DNA of 64,000 bases from Halalkaliarchaeum sp. AArc-CO (GCF_024972735.1 NZ_CP087723.1:2294001-2358000), one strand, 5' to 3'. Positions 16,273 through 26,013 are shown, counted from the first letter of the stretch. A program made the numbers and translations. The notes: generated by a model not told the origin, from the sequence alone.

Positions 16273-18019
16273 CGTCACCACCCCACCGGCGCGGGTCGGC
16301 CTGGAGATCGAACCGCGGCGACGTCGGCCCGTCCCGTCGCCGTCCTCTTCGCATGATGGTCTCGATGTCGGCGGCGATCGCCTCCTCGAACGCCTCCCGG
16401 TCGGTGAAGTACCGCTCGATGTAGTCGCTCAACTTTTCCCCGGCCAGATACGTGTCCATGATGACGTACGCCGCACCCTGCTCGTAGAGTGTGTACGCGT
16501 CGACGATCCGGTCGGCCTCGACGAAGACGACGGCGTCGTCCGGTGCCTCCGCGAGCAACGCGGCGTTGACGTCCCGTTCGACCGTCGAGCTGAGGACGAA
16601 CTTCGCGTTTTTGAGCCCGGCCGCCTTCCGGATCTCCGTGTGGCGGACGTCCCCGAAGAGGTAGTCGTATTGTCCCTCCTCGCGGAGCTCGGCGACGTGT
16701 TCGGTTTTCCGGTCGACGACGACGACCTGCCCGTACCGTTCTTGCAATAGCGGCAGCGCCTGTTCGGTGATCTCGTCGTAGCCGATCGCGACGGCGTGGT
16801 CGTCGTACTCGCGGAGTTCCCTGTCGATCTTCTCGTCGGACTGGAACCGCTCGAACCAGGGGTGGACGCGTTCGTATATCTCGTGGTTGTAGGTGATCAC
16901 GTACGTCGAGGCGGTCATCGTCAGCAACGCCATCAGCGTCAGGTACCCGAGGATGTCTGGACCGATCAGCTCCTGCTGGAGCGCGAGCGCGCCGACGACG
17001 AGCGAGAACTCGCTTACCTGGACCATGTTGATGCTGCCGAGGAACGACGTCTCGACGCTGAACCCCTCGCGGTCGATGAGGTAAAACATGATCCAGAAGT
17101 TGCCGATCATCAACACGACCGACGCGACGACTGCTTCCTGCCAGTAGGCGAGCAGGCTGGCGAGGCTCTCGATCTGGAGGCCGATCGACGCGAAGAACAC
17201 GAGGATGAAGAAGTCGGTGATCGGCGTGATCCGGTCTTCGAGCTCCTTGCTGTACGGGAGCTGGGCGAGACTGATCCCGGCGAGGAACGCGCCCACTTCG
17301 ACTGAAAGTTCGAACGCCTCGGCGATCGCGATAAAGAGGAACACCCACGCGATCGCCACGACGAGGAACACCTCCTTTTGATCCGCGATCCGGCGGAAGA
17401 GCCGTGGGAGGAGATACCGCGAGGAGGCGAGCGAGAACAGCCCGATAAAGCCCATCATGACGAAAATGACGCCGAGCGTCGTCGCGACCTGTACCGGATC
17501 GTCCAGCCGGTCGGCCGAAAACAGCGCGAGCACGACGACGAGATAGATGTCCTGAACGATTAGCACGCCGACGTCGATCTTGCCCGGCAGGGAGGTGATC
17601 TCGTTTTTGTCCGTGAGGAGTTTGACGATGATCGGCGTCGCCCCGAAGACAGTTGCCAGTGCGATCACGATGATCTCGACGGTTGCGAACCCGAGCGCCC
17701 AGGCGACAGCGAACGCCAATGCGGTCTGGAGGATCGTCTGTCCGACGGCGATGTTGGTGATCGGCCGGAGGATCTCGCGAATGTCGTCGAACCGCATCTT
17801 CAATCCGAGCAGGAACAGGAGGAACCCGAGTCCGAGTTCGGCCATTACCTCGACGAGCCCCTCGATGGTGACGACGTCGAGCGCGACCGGCCCGAGCACG
17901 ACGCCCGTGAGAATGTAGGCGACGATGGTCGGCTGGCCGAACTGACGTGCCAGGAGCGCGATCGCCGTCGCAGCCACGATGATGAGTGCGAAATCCGCGG
18001 AGAGAACGACCTCAGTCAC
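16265..18019 (-). CDS. CPA2 cation/proton antiporter with RCK domain (KhtU/KefB-like)
   Basis: A 584-residue transporter starting at GTG 18019. Helices span residues 1-390, including LGLGFLLFLLGLKMRFDD, GATPIIVKLLTDKNEI and GVLIVQDIYLVVVLALFSADR. A TrkA-N domain follows (HAVAIGYDEITEQALPLL.., YDYLFGDVRHTEI), with a short basic tail. It follows the RCK_C regulator gene by 6 nt and overlaps the second antiporter. The Gly-rich nucleotide loop is weaker here (GYDEIT in place of GxGxxG), so ligand binding may differ from its partner. Confidence 0.88.
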   Translation of the reverse strand: MTEVVLSADFALIIVAATAIALLARQFGQPTIVAYILTGVVLGPVALDVVTIEGLVEVMAELGLGFLLFLLGLKMRFDDIREILRPITNIAVGQTILQTALAFAVAWALGFATVEIIVIALATVFGATPIIVKLLTDKNEITSLPGKIDVGVLIVQDIYLVVVLALFSADRLDDPVQVATTLGVIFVMMGFIGLFSLASSRYLLPRLFRRIADQKEVFLVVAIAWVFLFIAIAEAFELSVEVGAFLAGISLAQLPYSKELEDRITPITDFFILVFFASIGLQIESLASLLAYWQEAVVASVVLMIGNFWIMFYLIDREGFSVETSFLGSINMVQVSEFSLVVGALALQQELIGPDILGYLTLMALLTMTASTYVITYNHEIYERVHPWFERFQSDEKIDRELREYDDHAVAIGYDEITEQALPLLQERYGQVVVVDRKTEHVAELREEGQYDYLFGDVRHTEIRKAAGLKNAKFVLSSTVERDVNAALLAEAPDDAVVFVEADRIVDAYTLYEQGAAYVIMDTYLAGEKLSDYIERYFTDREAFEEAIAADIETIMRRGRRRDGPTSPRFDLQADPRRWGGDDD

Positions 18020-18025
18020 GGCAGC

Positions 18026-18526
18026 TCACTGCGGTTGCGTTCCGTGAATCAGTTCGCCCAGCTTTTGGTGTGCCGTCTGATCGCCGATTGCGACGAGGTG
18101 GTCGTCGACCTGGAGAACGAAGTCGTCGGAGGGATGAACTGTCCGGTCCCCCCGCCGAATGATTGCGAGCACCACAGCGTTCGTTTCGACGCTGACGCCG
18201 AGGTCGCCGAGAGACTCGCCCACCGCCGGTGCGTCCTCCGCGACCTGGTACCACTTGGTGTGCTCGTCGGTCGGCGTGACCTCGCCCGCCTGTGCCGGCA
18301 CCGGCTGGTAGTATGCGCCGACCAGTAACAGCCCGAGTGCCCGGGCCTGGGAATCGGTCAGTTCGACTACGTGCTCGAAGTCGACTGTCTCGTCTCCATC
18401 GCGATAGTACAGGTCCCTTCGCCCAGTATTGTGGATGAGTACCGCGACGGTTTCCTCGGCAGAGAGATCCGCCTCGTAGCGGACGCCGACACCTGGCAGA
18501 TCGCGTTCCCGTATTTCGAGTGGCAT
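18026..18526 (-). CDS. RCK_C (TrkA-C) regulatory subunit, KhtT-like
   Basis: A 166-residue soluble protein. The N-terminal half (VRYEADLSAEETVAVLIHNTGRRDLYYRD) resembles the N-domain of KhtT-type subunits. The C-terminal ~75 residues form an RCK_C domain (ESLGDLGVSVETNAVVLAIIRRGDRTVHPSDDFVLQVDDHLVAIG, given here as a span). KhtT proteins gate CPA2 K+/H+ antiporters in response to nucleotides or pH. It is the first gene of the operon, 6 nt before the antiporter start, which supports the pairing. Confidence 0.85.
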   Translation of the reverse strand: MPLEIRERDLPGVGVRYEADLSAEETVAVLIHNTGRRDLYYRDGDETVDFEHVVELTDSQARALGLLLVGAYYQPVPAQAGEVTPTDEHTKWYQVAEDAPAVGESLGDLGVSVETNAVVLAIIRRGDRTVHPSDDFVLQVDDHLVAIGDQTAHQKLGELIHGTQPQ

Positions 18527-18792
18527 GGGTTGGTGATCGAAGCGCGTCAGGACGGCTTCTATCCGACTATTGGGGAATCCAGCCCGTCAATCTTCCAGTC
18601 GATTTTACAGGCCTAAACAGTTTCTCCGATCGGATCAGCAGCGTCGGGCAAGGACGGCGGTTCTTCGCGAAACGTGGGTTTTCACTCGCCGATAACGACC
18701 GAGGAAACGGATGTGACGTTCTCGATCTGGTGAGACGAGACAACACCTTTCAGCTCCCGGACCGAACCAGCGAGAGAACGGACGAGACACAC

Positions 18793-19200
18793 ATGAGCAA
18801 ACAGTGGGATCCCGACGGAATCTTCGAGGTACTGGCGTGCAAAGAAAGCCGGCGGATCCTGGCGGCCGCAAGCGTGCGGCCGGTCACGGCAAAGGAACTC
18901 GATCGGCTGTGTGACGCGTCGCTGCCCACGATCTACCGTCGGGTCAACGTACTGGTCGAGTATGACATGCTGTCAGAGGAACGGATCGTCGGCCCCGACA
19001 ACGAACAGTCGAAACAGTACTCGACTGATCTCGAAGAGATCAGAGTCACGGTCGCGGACGGCGACGTCGACGTCAACGTCGAAATCAAGAAGGACACCGT
19101 CGAGAAGTTCGGAGAGCTGTTCGAGGACCTCGGCGAGGGGCACCGGAAGACGTCGGCCACCGAATTCCCCGACCTCTCTTCGACGCTTCCGGAGGAGTAG
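18793..19200 (+). CDS. Winged-helix (ArsR-like) transcriptional regulator
   Basis: A 135-residue haloarchaeal HTH protein: FEVLACKESRRILAAASVRPVTAKELDRL then CDASLPTIYRRVNVLVEYDMLSE is a standard winged helix at about 8-60. The C-terminus (VADGDVDVNVEIKKDTVEKF) is a small beta/helix extension. It is followed after 2 nt by a three-helix membrane protein, a pairing frequent in haloarchaea and suggestive of a regulator with membrane partner. ATG at 18793 is used; the 266-nt gap upstream has no convincing gene. Confidence 0.82.
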   Translation: MSKQWDPDGIFEVLACKESRRILAAASVRPVTAKELDRLCDASLPTIYRRVNVLVEYDMLSEERIVGPDNEQSKQYSTDLEEIRVTVADGDVDVNVEIKKDTVEKFGELFEDLGEGHRKTSATEFPDLSSTLPEE

Positions 19201-19202
19201 CC

Positions 19203-19502
19203 ATGGCGAACGCACAGCTGTGGATGTTCGTCGTGAGCAACCTCCTCGTGTTCTCCATCGGCGGCGCGCTCACGGTACTCAGCTACCGGGCGCAACTGCG
19301 ACTCGGGCGGGAGAACCTCCGGTTTACAACGATCGGGTTCGCGTTGATCACGATAAGCACCGCCGTCGAGGCAGTGTACGCCCCCGGGATTTCGGGCGGT
19401 GATTGGCTCACGAGTGGCCAGTTGCTCACCCTGTACACGATCGAATCGCTGTTGATCGCGTCTGGGCTCGCCTGTATCGCCTACTCAGTCCTTCGGTACT
19501 AA
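19203..19502 (+). CDS. Small membrane protein paired with HTH regulator (DUF7521-like)
   Basis: A 99-residue protein with three hydrophobic segments (about 8-26, 41-58 and 73-95) and a short charged loop (YRAQLRLGRENLRFT) after the first. It is transcribed directly behind the HTH gene with a 2-nt gap. Haloarchaeal genomes hold many such regulator plus small membrane protein pairs; I believe this is the DUF7521 group but cannot confirm it. No function is known. Confidence 0.7.
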   Translation: MANAQLWMFVVSNLLVFSIGGALTVLSYRAQLRLGRENLRFTTIGFALITISTAVEAVYAPGISGGDWLTSGQLLTLYTIESLLIASGLACIAYSVLRY

Positions 19503-19514
19503 CTCGTCGACAGG

Positions 19515-19925
19515 TCACTCCTCTGCGATCACTTTTTCGGCACGGTCGTTGACCCGTTCGAAGTACTCGAGAACGTTCTGTCGGTTGCTGTCTAACGTCT
19601 GGGCGATCTGTGTCGGAGTCTGGCCCCACGCCGCGTACATGTAGGCGGCGATCTCGGCGGTCCCCGCGACCGCGACGTTCACGGGGATGCCGCCCTCGCC
19701 GACGCCGCCGATTCGGAACCCGTCCACGGCAGTGTAGAGGTCCGCAAACAGCCGCGCCCGGTCTTCGTCCGCGAACGTGACGGCCTCTCGAACCGGTGCG
19801 TGGAACCGGAACGACCGCCCCTCTTCCGGGTGGTCCCGCTCGACGAGGAAGACGTCCGCGGGATACTCCCGCAGGATCGATTCGTATTCGTCCAGATCCG
19901 GATCAGTGTTCAGGTACGACGTCAT
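19515..19925 (-). CDS. Haloarchaeal hypothetical protein with a possible HTH
   Basis: A 136-residue soluble acidic protein. The middle contains GGVGEGGIPVNVAVAGTAEIAAYMY in two parts, and the C-terminus reads TPTQIAQTLDSNRQNVLEYFERV, which looks like a sigma-70-type or homeodomain-like HTH that could contact DNA. I do not recognise a named family. It is convergent with the preceding membrane protein gene (12-nt gap) and divergent from a lipoprotein gene. Confidence 0.6.
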   Translation of the reverse strand: MTSYLNTDPDLDEYESILREYPADVFLVERDHPEEGRSFRFHAPVREAVTFADEDRARLFADLYTAVDGFRIGGVGEGGIPVNVAVAGTAEIAAYMYAAWGQTPTQIAQTLDSNRQNVLEYFERVNDRAEKVIAEE

Positions 19926-20032
19926 GACTCATGGTTTTCCCCCCAGCTGTATTAATGCTCACTCTCGAAGCTGCTCGCCTGCGAAAGCCTCCCGACACAA
20001 AACCCATTATGTTGCCTCGGAGAACTACTTCC

Positions 20033-20437
20033 ATGAAACGCCGCCGAGCCCTCCAGATAGCGCCGACAGCGGTGAGCATCCTGGCCGCTGGCTGTCTTTC
20101 GGACCCCGGGGAGGAGGACGCCACAGACACGCCGGGGACTGTCACCGAAACCCCGCCCCTTGAGACCATGCCGGCGGGAACCCGGATCGTCGAGGTAGTC
20201 GTCCGGGACGGGTTCTCCGGGACAGTGGTACTCGATCCCGGCTGTCGCGACGTGGAAGTTCGGGTCTCTCCCGGGGAACGGAACGATCTCACTCGCGAAA
20301 ATGCGGGCGAAACGTGCACCATCGAGCTCAGATCCGACGACGAGTTGCTTTTCGAAACACGAGTCGCCGACTACGAGAGCCTCGAGTTGACTGTTCGGGC
20401 CGACGGCGAGGTAGCCGTCCACGCGGTCGCCGTGTGA
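20033..20437 (+). CDS. Predicted lipoprotein
   Basis: A 134-residue protein with an N-terminal signal MKRRRALQIAPTAVSILAAGC; LAAGC is a lipobox and the arginine-rich start is Tat-like. A Thr/Asp/Pro-rich linker follows, as is usual in haloarchaeal surface lipoproteins. The remainder (about 45-134) is predicted beta-rich with two cysteines (DPGCRDVEV, ETCTIEL) that may form a disulfide outside the cell. Function unknown. Confidence 0.7.
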   Translation: MKRRRALQIAPTAVSILAAGCLSDPGEEDATDTPGTVTETPPLETMPAGTRIVEVVVRDGFSGTVVLDPGCRDVEVRVSPGERNDLTRENAGETCTIELRSDDELLFETRVADYESLELTVRADGEVAVHAVAV

Positions 20438-20459
20438 TGCTGACTCCTGTTGGCCGGGA

Positions 20460-21539
20460 TCACTGATCGGCGATGGTGACCTCGACCCGCCGAGCCTCTT
20501 TGGCAGAACGATACACGGCCATCGCGGTCTGGACGTCGACGAGGCCGTCGCGACCGTCCGGTTCCGGCTTGTCGCCCGTCAACAGACAGTGGGCGAAGTA
20601 GTCGAACTCCTCGACCGTTTCGTCACGGCCGAACCCCGTCTGTTCCAGCGTGCCCTCGGTGGTCTCGACCGTCAGTTGTCGGTCGGCGTTCACGCCGAAC
20701 GCGTCCCGCAGCGCCACCCGACCCTCGGTTCCGTGGATCGAGAGTTCGGCGTTCGAGTGGCCGCTGAAACTGGCCGAAAAGTTCCCGATCGCTTCGGGGA
20801 ACTCGACGCCGAAGTCGACGTGTTCGTCGACGTCGCCGAACGGTCCGCTCGTCCGGGTCGTTCCCCACACCGCGACCGGATCCGCATCGAGCAGGAACCG
20901 CGAGGTGTTGAGCGGGTAGACGCCGACGTCCATCAGCGCTCCCCCGCCGGCCAGGTGGTCGTCGAGTCGCCACTGGTCTGGGCCGTTCGAACCGCCGAGC
21001 ACGTCGAAGCTGAAGTTGCCGAACAACCGGACCGGATCGCCGAGCCCGCCCTGCCGGACGAACTCTCGCAGCCGACGGACGACCGGATCAGTCTGCATCC
21101 GGTAGGCCGTCATCAGCGTCACCCCGGCCTCCTCACACACCGCGACCGCCTTGCGGGCCCTGTTTGCGGTCGCCTCCAGCGGCTTTTCCGAAATCACACT
21201 CTTCCCGTGATCAGCGGCCGTCTCGATCTGCGGGAGATGCTTCCGGTTCGGCGTGGCGACGTAAACGGCGTCGTATTCGTCTTCGGCCTCTCCGTCGGCG
21301 TACTGCTCGTAGGTGAGGCCGACGGCGTCGTACTCTCGGGCCGTCTCAATCCGACTGGTCTCGGTCCCGCTGACGACGACCGTCGGGACGCAGTACTCGC
21401 TCTCGGCGATCGCCGGAAGCGAGACCATTCGGGCGTAATTCCCGAGCCCGACGACGGCCATTCGAACGATCCCGTCGGGGGTGGTGTCCCAGTCGCGCCG
21501 ATCGGGTCCAGTGAAGACGTCCAGCGATGTGTCCGACAT
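20460..21539 (-). CDS. Gfo/Idh/MocA oxidoreductase, D-xylose 1-dehydrogenase-like (Gfo6)
   Basis: A 359-residue NAD(P)-dependent oxidoreductase. The Rossmann start RMAVVGLGNYARMVSLPAI is followed by YDAVYVATPNRKHLPQIETA, the EKP motif (VISEKPLEAT), and the C-terminal GGGALMDVGVYPLNTSRFLLDADPV, close to the Haloferax xylose dehydrogenase pattern. Xylose oxidation to xylonate is a reasonable prediction, but other sugars are possible; no xylose dehydratase or transporter is adjacent. ATG at 21539 precedes the TSLDVFTGPDRRDW leader typical of this group. Confidence 0.82.
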   Translation of the reverse strand: MSDTSLDVFTGPDRRDWDTTPDGIVRMAVVGLGNYARMVSLPAIAESEYCVPTVVVSGTETSRIETAREYDAVGLTYEQYADGEAEDEYDAVYVATPNRKHLPQIETAADHGKSVISEKPLEATANRARKAVAVCEEAGVTLMTAYRMQTDPVVRRLREFVRQGGLGDPVRLFGNFSFDVLGGSNGPDQWRLDDHLAGGGALMDVGVYPLNTSRFLLDADPVAVWGTTRTSGPFGDVDEHVDFGVEFPEAIGNFSASFSGHSNAELSIHGTEGRVALRDAFGVNADRQLTVETTEGTLEQTGFGRDETVEEFDYFAHCLLTGDKPEPDGRDGLVDVQTAMAVYRSAKEARRVEVTIADQ

Positions 21540-21662
21540 GGCTCGCTCTACTCCCCGATGGGGGTAATCCTTTGTGCCGCCGCGAACTCTCAGTCGACGC
21601 ACGAGTTGTGTTATAAGGTATCAATTAACAGGATTCTTGGTGGAGGGCTGCATACGACAGTC

Positions 21663-21818
21663 ATGAACGAATCGCGACCGCCATCGACGGAGGAGACGCG
21701 TCGAACTCGGAGACGACTGCTCGCGGTCGGAGTCACGGGACTGCTCCTTGTACTTGCGGGGTGTGCTGATCCCGACGACGACGGTGACGACGATGAAAAC
21801 GGCGGCGGCCCGTATTGA
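21663..21818 (+). CDS. Small lipoprotein (51 residues)
   Basis: A 51-residue protein with an arginine-rich N-terminus, a hydrophobic stretch and lipobox: RRRLLAVGVTGLLLVLAGC, then an acidic tail DPDDDGDDDENGGGPY. It would be anchored outside the membrane. A TATA-like TTATAAG at 21611-21617 stands about 50 nt before the ATG. It lies directly before the hut operon with an 88-nt gap. Very short tails of this type are common among haloarchaeal lipoproteins of unknown role. Confidence 0.6.
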   Translation: MNESRPPSTEETRRTRRRLLAVGVTGLLLVLAGCADPDDDGDDDENGGGPY

Positions 21819-21906
21819 CCGACGGCGATTCTATTGACCGACGGTGATCAGTTTCGAAACCCGGCGGTGCCTTTTCAGTAGGGCCGGTCGTACGTCCACT
21901 GTTGAC

Positions 21907-23643
21907 ATGGACACCAACCGATCCACCGCCGACTCGCAGTCGCCACCCAGCGACCAGTGGCGCGAGTACCAGGGGGCGCCGACCGGGACCGACCTGGAGT
22001 GTGAGGGGTGGCGACAGGAGGCGGCGCTGCGGCTGCTCAACAACAACCTGGACCCGGAGGTGGCCGAAGACCCCGAAAAGCTGGTCGTGTACGGCGGCAC
22101 CGGACGGGCGGCCCGATCGTGGGACGCCTACGACGCGATCCTCGAACAGCTCCGGGAGCTCGACGACGACGAGACGCTGTTGATCCAGTCGGGGAAACCA
22201 GTCGGACGGTTCGAGACGCACGAGCGCGCCCCGCGGGTGTTGATTGCGAATTCCAATCTCGTGGGCAAGTGGGACAACTGGGAGCACTTCCACGAACTGG
22301 AGGCCGAGGGGAAAATCATGTACGGGCAGATGACGGCCGGTTCGTGGGCGTACATCGGGACTCAGGGAATCATCCAGGGAACCTACGAAACGCTTGCAGA
22401 ACTCGCCCGCCAGCACTACGATGGCGATCTCGCGGGGAAGATCGTCGTCACCGGAGGCCTCGGCGGCATGGGCGGGGCACAGCCGCTGGCGGTGACGATG
22501 AACAGGGGCGTCTGTATCGCCGCCGAGGTCGACGAGCGACGCATCGACCGCCGGATCGAGACGGGCTACTGCATGGAGAAAACCGACGACCTCGAGGAGG
22601 CGCTGGACCGCGCAAGGGAGGCGGTTCGGGCCGAAGAGCCGTACAGCGTCGGGGTTCACGTGAACGCGGCGGACATGCTCGAGGGGCTGGTGGAGCGGGA
22701 CTTCGTCCCCGACGTGATCACGGATCAGACGAGCGCCCACGACGTTCTCGAGGGGTACTACCCGTCGGGATACACAGTGGAGGCGGCCGATAGGCTCAGG
22801 GAGGAGGATCCCGACGCGTATCGGCGGGAGAGCCTCGACACGATGGAGCGACACGTCGACGCGATCCTCAAACTCCAGGATCGGGGCGCAGTCGCGTTCG
22901 AGTACGGCAACAACATCAGAGGGCAGATCGCAGAACAACGCGGCCGCGATGACGCCTTCGAGTTCCCGGGATTCGTCCCGGCGTACATCCGCCCACAGTT
23001 CTGCCGGGGGAAGGGACCGTTCCGGTGGCTCGCGCTGTCGGGCAATCCCGAGGACATCTATCGGACCGACGAGGCGATCCTCGAGTTGTTCCCCGAGAAG
23101 GACCATCTCAGGCGATGGATCGAACTGGCGCAAGACCGGATCCAGTTCCAGGGGCTCCCGAGCCGGGTGTGCTGGCTCGGATACAACACCGAAGGCGGTG
23201 GGGTCGAGGGACTCACGGAGCGGGCCCGCTTTGCCCTCCGGATCAATGACCTCGTCGCCGACGGCGAGATCACGGCTCCGATCGTGGTCACCCGGGACCA
23301 CCTCGACGCCGGCAGCGTCGCCAGCCCGTACCGGGAGACGGAGGCGATGAAGGACGGGACCGACGCCGTCGCCGACTGGCCGATCCTCAACGCGTTGCTC
23401 AACTGCGCGGCGGGGGCAGACATCGTCAGCGTCCACGACGGCGGCGGCGTCGGGATCGGCAACGCGATCCACGCCAACAACCACGTCGTGCTCGACGGGA
23501 CGGAGCTCGCCGCCAAAAAGGCGGAGGCGGTGTTCACGACCGATCCGGGAACCGGCGTGATCCGCCACGCCGACGCCGGCTACGAGGAAGCGATCGCCGA
23601 GGCCCGCGAGTCGGGGGTCGAGATCCCCATGGACGAGCAATGA
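21907..23643 (+). CDS. hutU: Urocanate hydratase
   Basis: A 578-residue urocanase, near the usual ~555. Motifs include [22 protein letters not shown] in parts, the NAD-binding [26 protein letters not shown], and [13 protein letters not shown]. It converts urocanate to imidazolone propionate in histidine catabolism, using NAD+ as a tightly bound cofactor. ATG at 21907 is the first start that gives a family-like N-terminus. It is first of three genes; the stop overlaps hutG in ATGA. Confidence 0.96.
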   Translation: MDTNRSTADSQSPPSDQWREYQGAPTGTDLECEGWRQEAALRLLNNNLDPEVAEDPEKLVVYGGTGRAARSWDAYDAILEQLRELDDDETLLIQSGKPVGRFETHERAPRVLIANSNLVGKWDNWEHFHELEAEGKIMYGQMTAGSWAYIGTQGIIQGTYETLAELARQHYDGDLAGKIVVTGGLGGMGGAQPLAVTMNRGVCIAAEVDERRIDRRIETGYCMEKTDDLEEALDRAREAVRAEEPYSVGVHVNAADMLEGLVERDFVPDVITDQTSAHDVLEGYYPSGYTVEAADRLREEDPDAYRRESLDTMERHVDAILKLQDRGAVAFEYGNNIRGQIAEQRGRDDAFEFPGFVPAYIRPQFCRGKGPFRWLALSGNPEDIYRTDEAILELFPEKDHLRRWIELAQDRIQFQGLPSRVCWLGYNTEGGGVEGLTERARFALRINDLVADGEITAPIVVTRDHLDAGSVASPYRETEAMKDGTDAVADWPILNALLNCAAGADIVSVHDGGGVGIGNAIHANNHVVLDGTELAAKKAEAVFTTDPGTGVIRHADAGYEEAIAEARESGVEIPMDEQ

Positions 23644-24704
23644 TCGACGGGATCGTTGCCCCCGACTGGCGGGGATGGGAGGGTCCGTCCGACGATCCGA
23701 ACGATCGGCAGTTCGGCGACGTGATCGAGGGTGCAGAGAAAGGAGACGTCGCGGACGACCCGGATGCGGTCCTCCTCGGCGAACCCTACGACGGAGCGGT
23801 GATCGGCCGCCGGGGCGCACGGGAAGGCCCTCTCGCGATCCGCCGCTCGCTCGCGGGAACGAAGACCGCCCACTGTACTGCAGGAGCAACCAGTCCCCTG
23901 TCGGCGACTCGGATCGTCGACATCGGCGACGTCGCGCGTTCTGGTGACGTCGCGGACGACCAGACGGGGGCTGACGTCGCGGACGACCAGACGGGGAGTG
24001 ACGTCGCGGACGACCCGACGGGAGGCGACGTCGCCGCAGTCCAGACGCAGGTTCGCGAGGTCGCCGGGGAGGTCCACGCGCTCGATTCGCTTCCGGTTTT
24101 TCTCGGCGGTGACAACTCGCTTTCGTACGCCAACGTGGCGCCCCTCCTGGATCGGGGGCAGGTCGGCGTCGTGAACTTCGACGCCCACCTCGACTGCAGG
24201 GCACTCCACGACGGTCCGACGAGTGGCACTCCCTACCGGCAGCTGATCGAGGACGGCCTCGACACCTACGTCGCCGTGGGAGTCCGCCACTTCGAGACGT
24301 CAGGGCCGTACGTCGAGTACGTCCGCGACCGGGGCGGAACGATCGTCCCGGCGGACGCGTTCGACGACGGCGTCGACGCAGCCGTCGAGGCGGTCCGCGA
24401 GGCAGTCGCCGACGTCGAACTGCTCTACATTAGCGTCGACTGCGACGTCCTCGATGCGGCTGTCGCACCCGGCGTCAGCGCGCCGACACCCGGCGGTCTC
24501 ACCGCCAGGGAGCTGTTTGCGGCCGTCGGAGATCTGGTCTGTGACGACAGGCTCGCGGGATTCGAGATCGTCGAGTGTGCGCCGCCCCTGGACGTCGATG
24601 GCCGGACAGTCGACGCAGCTGCGAGGACTGTCGCACATGCACTGTACGGTGCGCTCGTTCGGAGAAACGGAGGAGACGATACCGACAACGACCACAACCA
24701 ATGA
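23640..24704 (+). CDS. hutG: Formimidoylglutamase (arginase/agmatinase family) with repeat insert
   Basis: A 354-residue ureohydrolase. Metal-binding segments are [18 protein letters not shown] and [10 protein letters not shown], in the arginase order. It hydrolyses N-formimino-glutamate to glutamate and formamide. Between residues ~100 and 130 there is a tandem repeat ([19 protein letters not shown]...) of a 9-residue unit not typical of the family, and the same DVADDP motif appears near residue 36. The start overlaps hutU by 4 nt and the end overlaps hutI by 4 nt, so the three are one coupled operon. The insert may sit in a surface loop without affecting catalysis. Confidence 0.93.
   Translation: MIDGIVAPDWRGWEGPSDDPNDRQFGDVIEGAEKGDVADDPDAVLLGEPYDGAVIGRRGAREGPLAIRRSLAGTKTAHCTAGATSPLSATRIVDIGDVARSGDVADDQTGADVADDQTGSDVADDPTGGDVAAVQTQVREVAGEVHALDSLPVFLGGDNSLSYANVAPLLDRGQVGVVNFDAHLDCRALHDGPTSGTPYRQLIEDGLDTYVAVGVRHFETSGPYVEYVRDRGGTIVPADAFDDGVDAAVEAVREAVADVELLYISVDCDVLDAAVAPGVSAPTPGGLTARELFAAVGDLVCDDRLAGFEIVECAPPLDVDGRTVDAAARTVAHALYGALVRRNGGDDTDNDHNQ
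23946..24026 (+). repeat. Three tandem 27-bp repeats inside hutG
   Basis: Three in-frame 27-bp units (GACGTCGCGGACGACCAGAC plus GGGGGCT and variants) run 23946-23972, 23973-23999 and 24000-24026, with a partial fourth start after. The third unit has CCGAC for CAGAC. The first 16 nt also occur once upstream at 23745-23760, likely the parent copy. They encode 9-residue DVADD-rich repeats, consistent with recent slippage expansion. Confidence 0.9.
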
Positions 24705-25981
24705 GTTACACGATCGTCCACGACGCGGCGGAACTGGTCGTCGGACCGGCGGACGACCTCAGCGGGGGAGTCGACACCGACAGCGTCACACTCGAGGCAG
24801 GGGGCGTTCTCGACACCCGATCCGACGCGGCAGTCGTCCTCGAAGACGGCATCGTCATCGAGATCGGTTCGAGCGACGAACTCGTCCGGCAGTACCCGAT
24901 CGAGAACGCAGCCGCAGCCGTCGACGCAACGGGACAGTGTGTCCTCCCGGGGTTCGTCGACGCCCACACCCACGCGCTGTTCGTCGGTGACCGGTCCGAC
25001 GAGTTCGAGGCAAAGCTCCGCGGACAGACCTACCAGGAGATCCTCGCCGAGGGGGGCGGGATCCTCCGGACGGTCCGTCGCGTCCGGGAGGCGAGCGAAC
25101 AGGAACTCCGGGATCGGCTGCTCGAACATCTCGACGTGCTGCTCGCCCACGGGACGACAACGGTCGAAGTGAAGTCCGGCTACGGACTGAACACGGAAAC
25201 GGAGCTGAAGATGCTGTCGGCAATCGACGGGGCCGACGACGAACACCCCGTCGACGTGGTGGCGACGTTCATGGGTGCACACGCGATCCCGGAGGGTGCC
25301 GACGCGGACGACTACGTCGACAGCGTGGTCGAAGACCAGCTGCCGGCGGTCGCCGATCAGGGGATTGCAGAGTTCTGTGACGTCTTCTGCGAGGAGGGGG
25401 TTTTTACCCTGGAGCAGTCCCGTCGGGTACTGGAGGCTGGCGCAACGCAGGGCTTGACGCCGAAGATCCACGCAGACGAGTTCGAACGGCTGGGCGGGAC
25501 CAGGCTGGCGGCCGAACTCGGCGCCGCCAGCGCCGACCACCTGCTCCAGTCGACCGACTGGGACGTCAGGGCACTGCTTTCGGCAGACGTCACGCCGGTG
25601 TTGCTCCCGGGGACCGCGTTCGGGCTGGGCGAGGGCTATCCGGACCTCGAGCCGTACCGGAAGCGGGGCGCCGTTCCCGCGATCGCGACCGACTTCAACC
25701 CGAACTGCCACGCCCCGAGCCCCGGGTTCGCGGCGACGCTCGCCTGTGTTGGGATGGGAATGACTCCAGCGGAGGCGGTGGTCGGGATCACCGAACGGGG
25801 CGCCGCCGCGATCGACCGGGATCGAGCATCCGGTGGCGCCGGTACTTTGACCGTCGGCGCACCGGGCGATCTCGTCGTGATCGACGGATCGTCACACCGA
25901 CATCTCCCGTACAACTTCGGGGTCAACGTCGTCGAAACGGTTCTGAAGGCCGGCGAGATCGTCGTCTCGCGCCATCCGTAG
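24701..25981 (+). CDS. hutI: Imidazolonepropionase
   Basis: A 426-residue amidohydrolase-superfamily enzyme. The metal-binding [13 protein letters not shown] segment sits at about residue 87, with [26 protein letters not shown] and IHADEFE further on, and [12 protein letters not shown] near the end; these are the imidazolonepropionase markers. It opens the imidazolone ring to give N-formimino-glutamate. The start overlaps hutG by 4 nt (ATGA). The next gene in the same direction is 3-dehydroquinate synthase II, not histidine ammonia-lyase. Confidence 0.95.
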   Translation: MSYTIVHDAAELVVGPADDLSGGVDTDSVTLEAGGVLDTRSDAAVVLEDGIVIEIGSSDELVRQYPIENAAAAVDATGQCVLPGFVDAHTHALFVGDRSDEFEAKLRGQTYQEILAEGGGILRTVRRVREASEQELRDRLLEHLDVLLAHGTTTVEVKSGYGLNTETELKMLSAIDGADDEHPVDVVATFMGAHAIPEGADADDYVDSVVEDQLPAVADQGIAEFCDVFCEEGVFTLEQSRRVLEAGATQGLTPKIHADEFERLGGTRLAAELGAASADHLLQSTDWDVRALLSADVTPVLLPGTAFGLGEGYPDLEPYRKRGAVPAIATDFNPNCHAPSPGFAATLACVGMGMTPAEAVVGITERGAAAIDRDRASGGAGTLTVGAPGDLVVIDGSSHRHLPYNFGVNVVETVLKAGEIVVSRHP

Positions 25982-26013
25982 TTTTCAAGCCCCACGCCTT
26001 CGTGGTCCCAGTA

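Noticed and set aside
23946-24026. 27-bp repeats considered as a CRISPR array
   Set aside because: The units are directly adjacent with no spacers and lie in-frame inside hutG.
21733-24204. Long minus-strand frame of 823 codons over hutU and hutG
   Set aside because: It is antisense to two well-supported hut genes and is Arg/Pro-rich without any family motif, a normal product of high GC codon bias.
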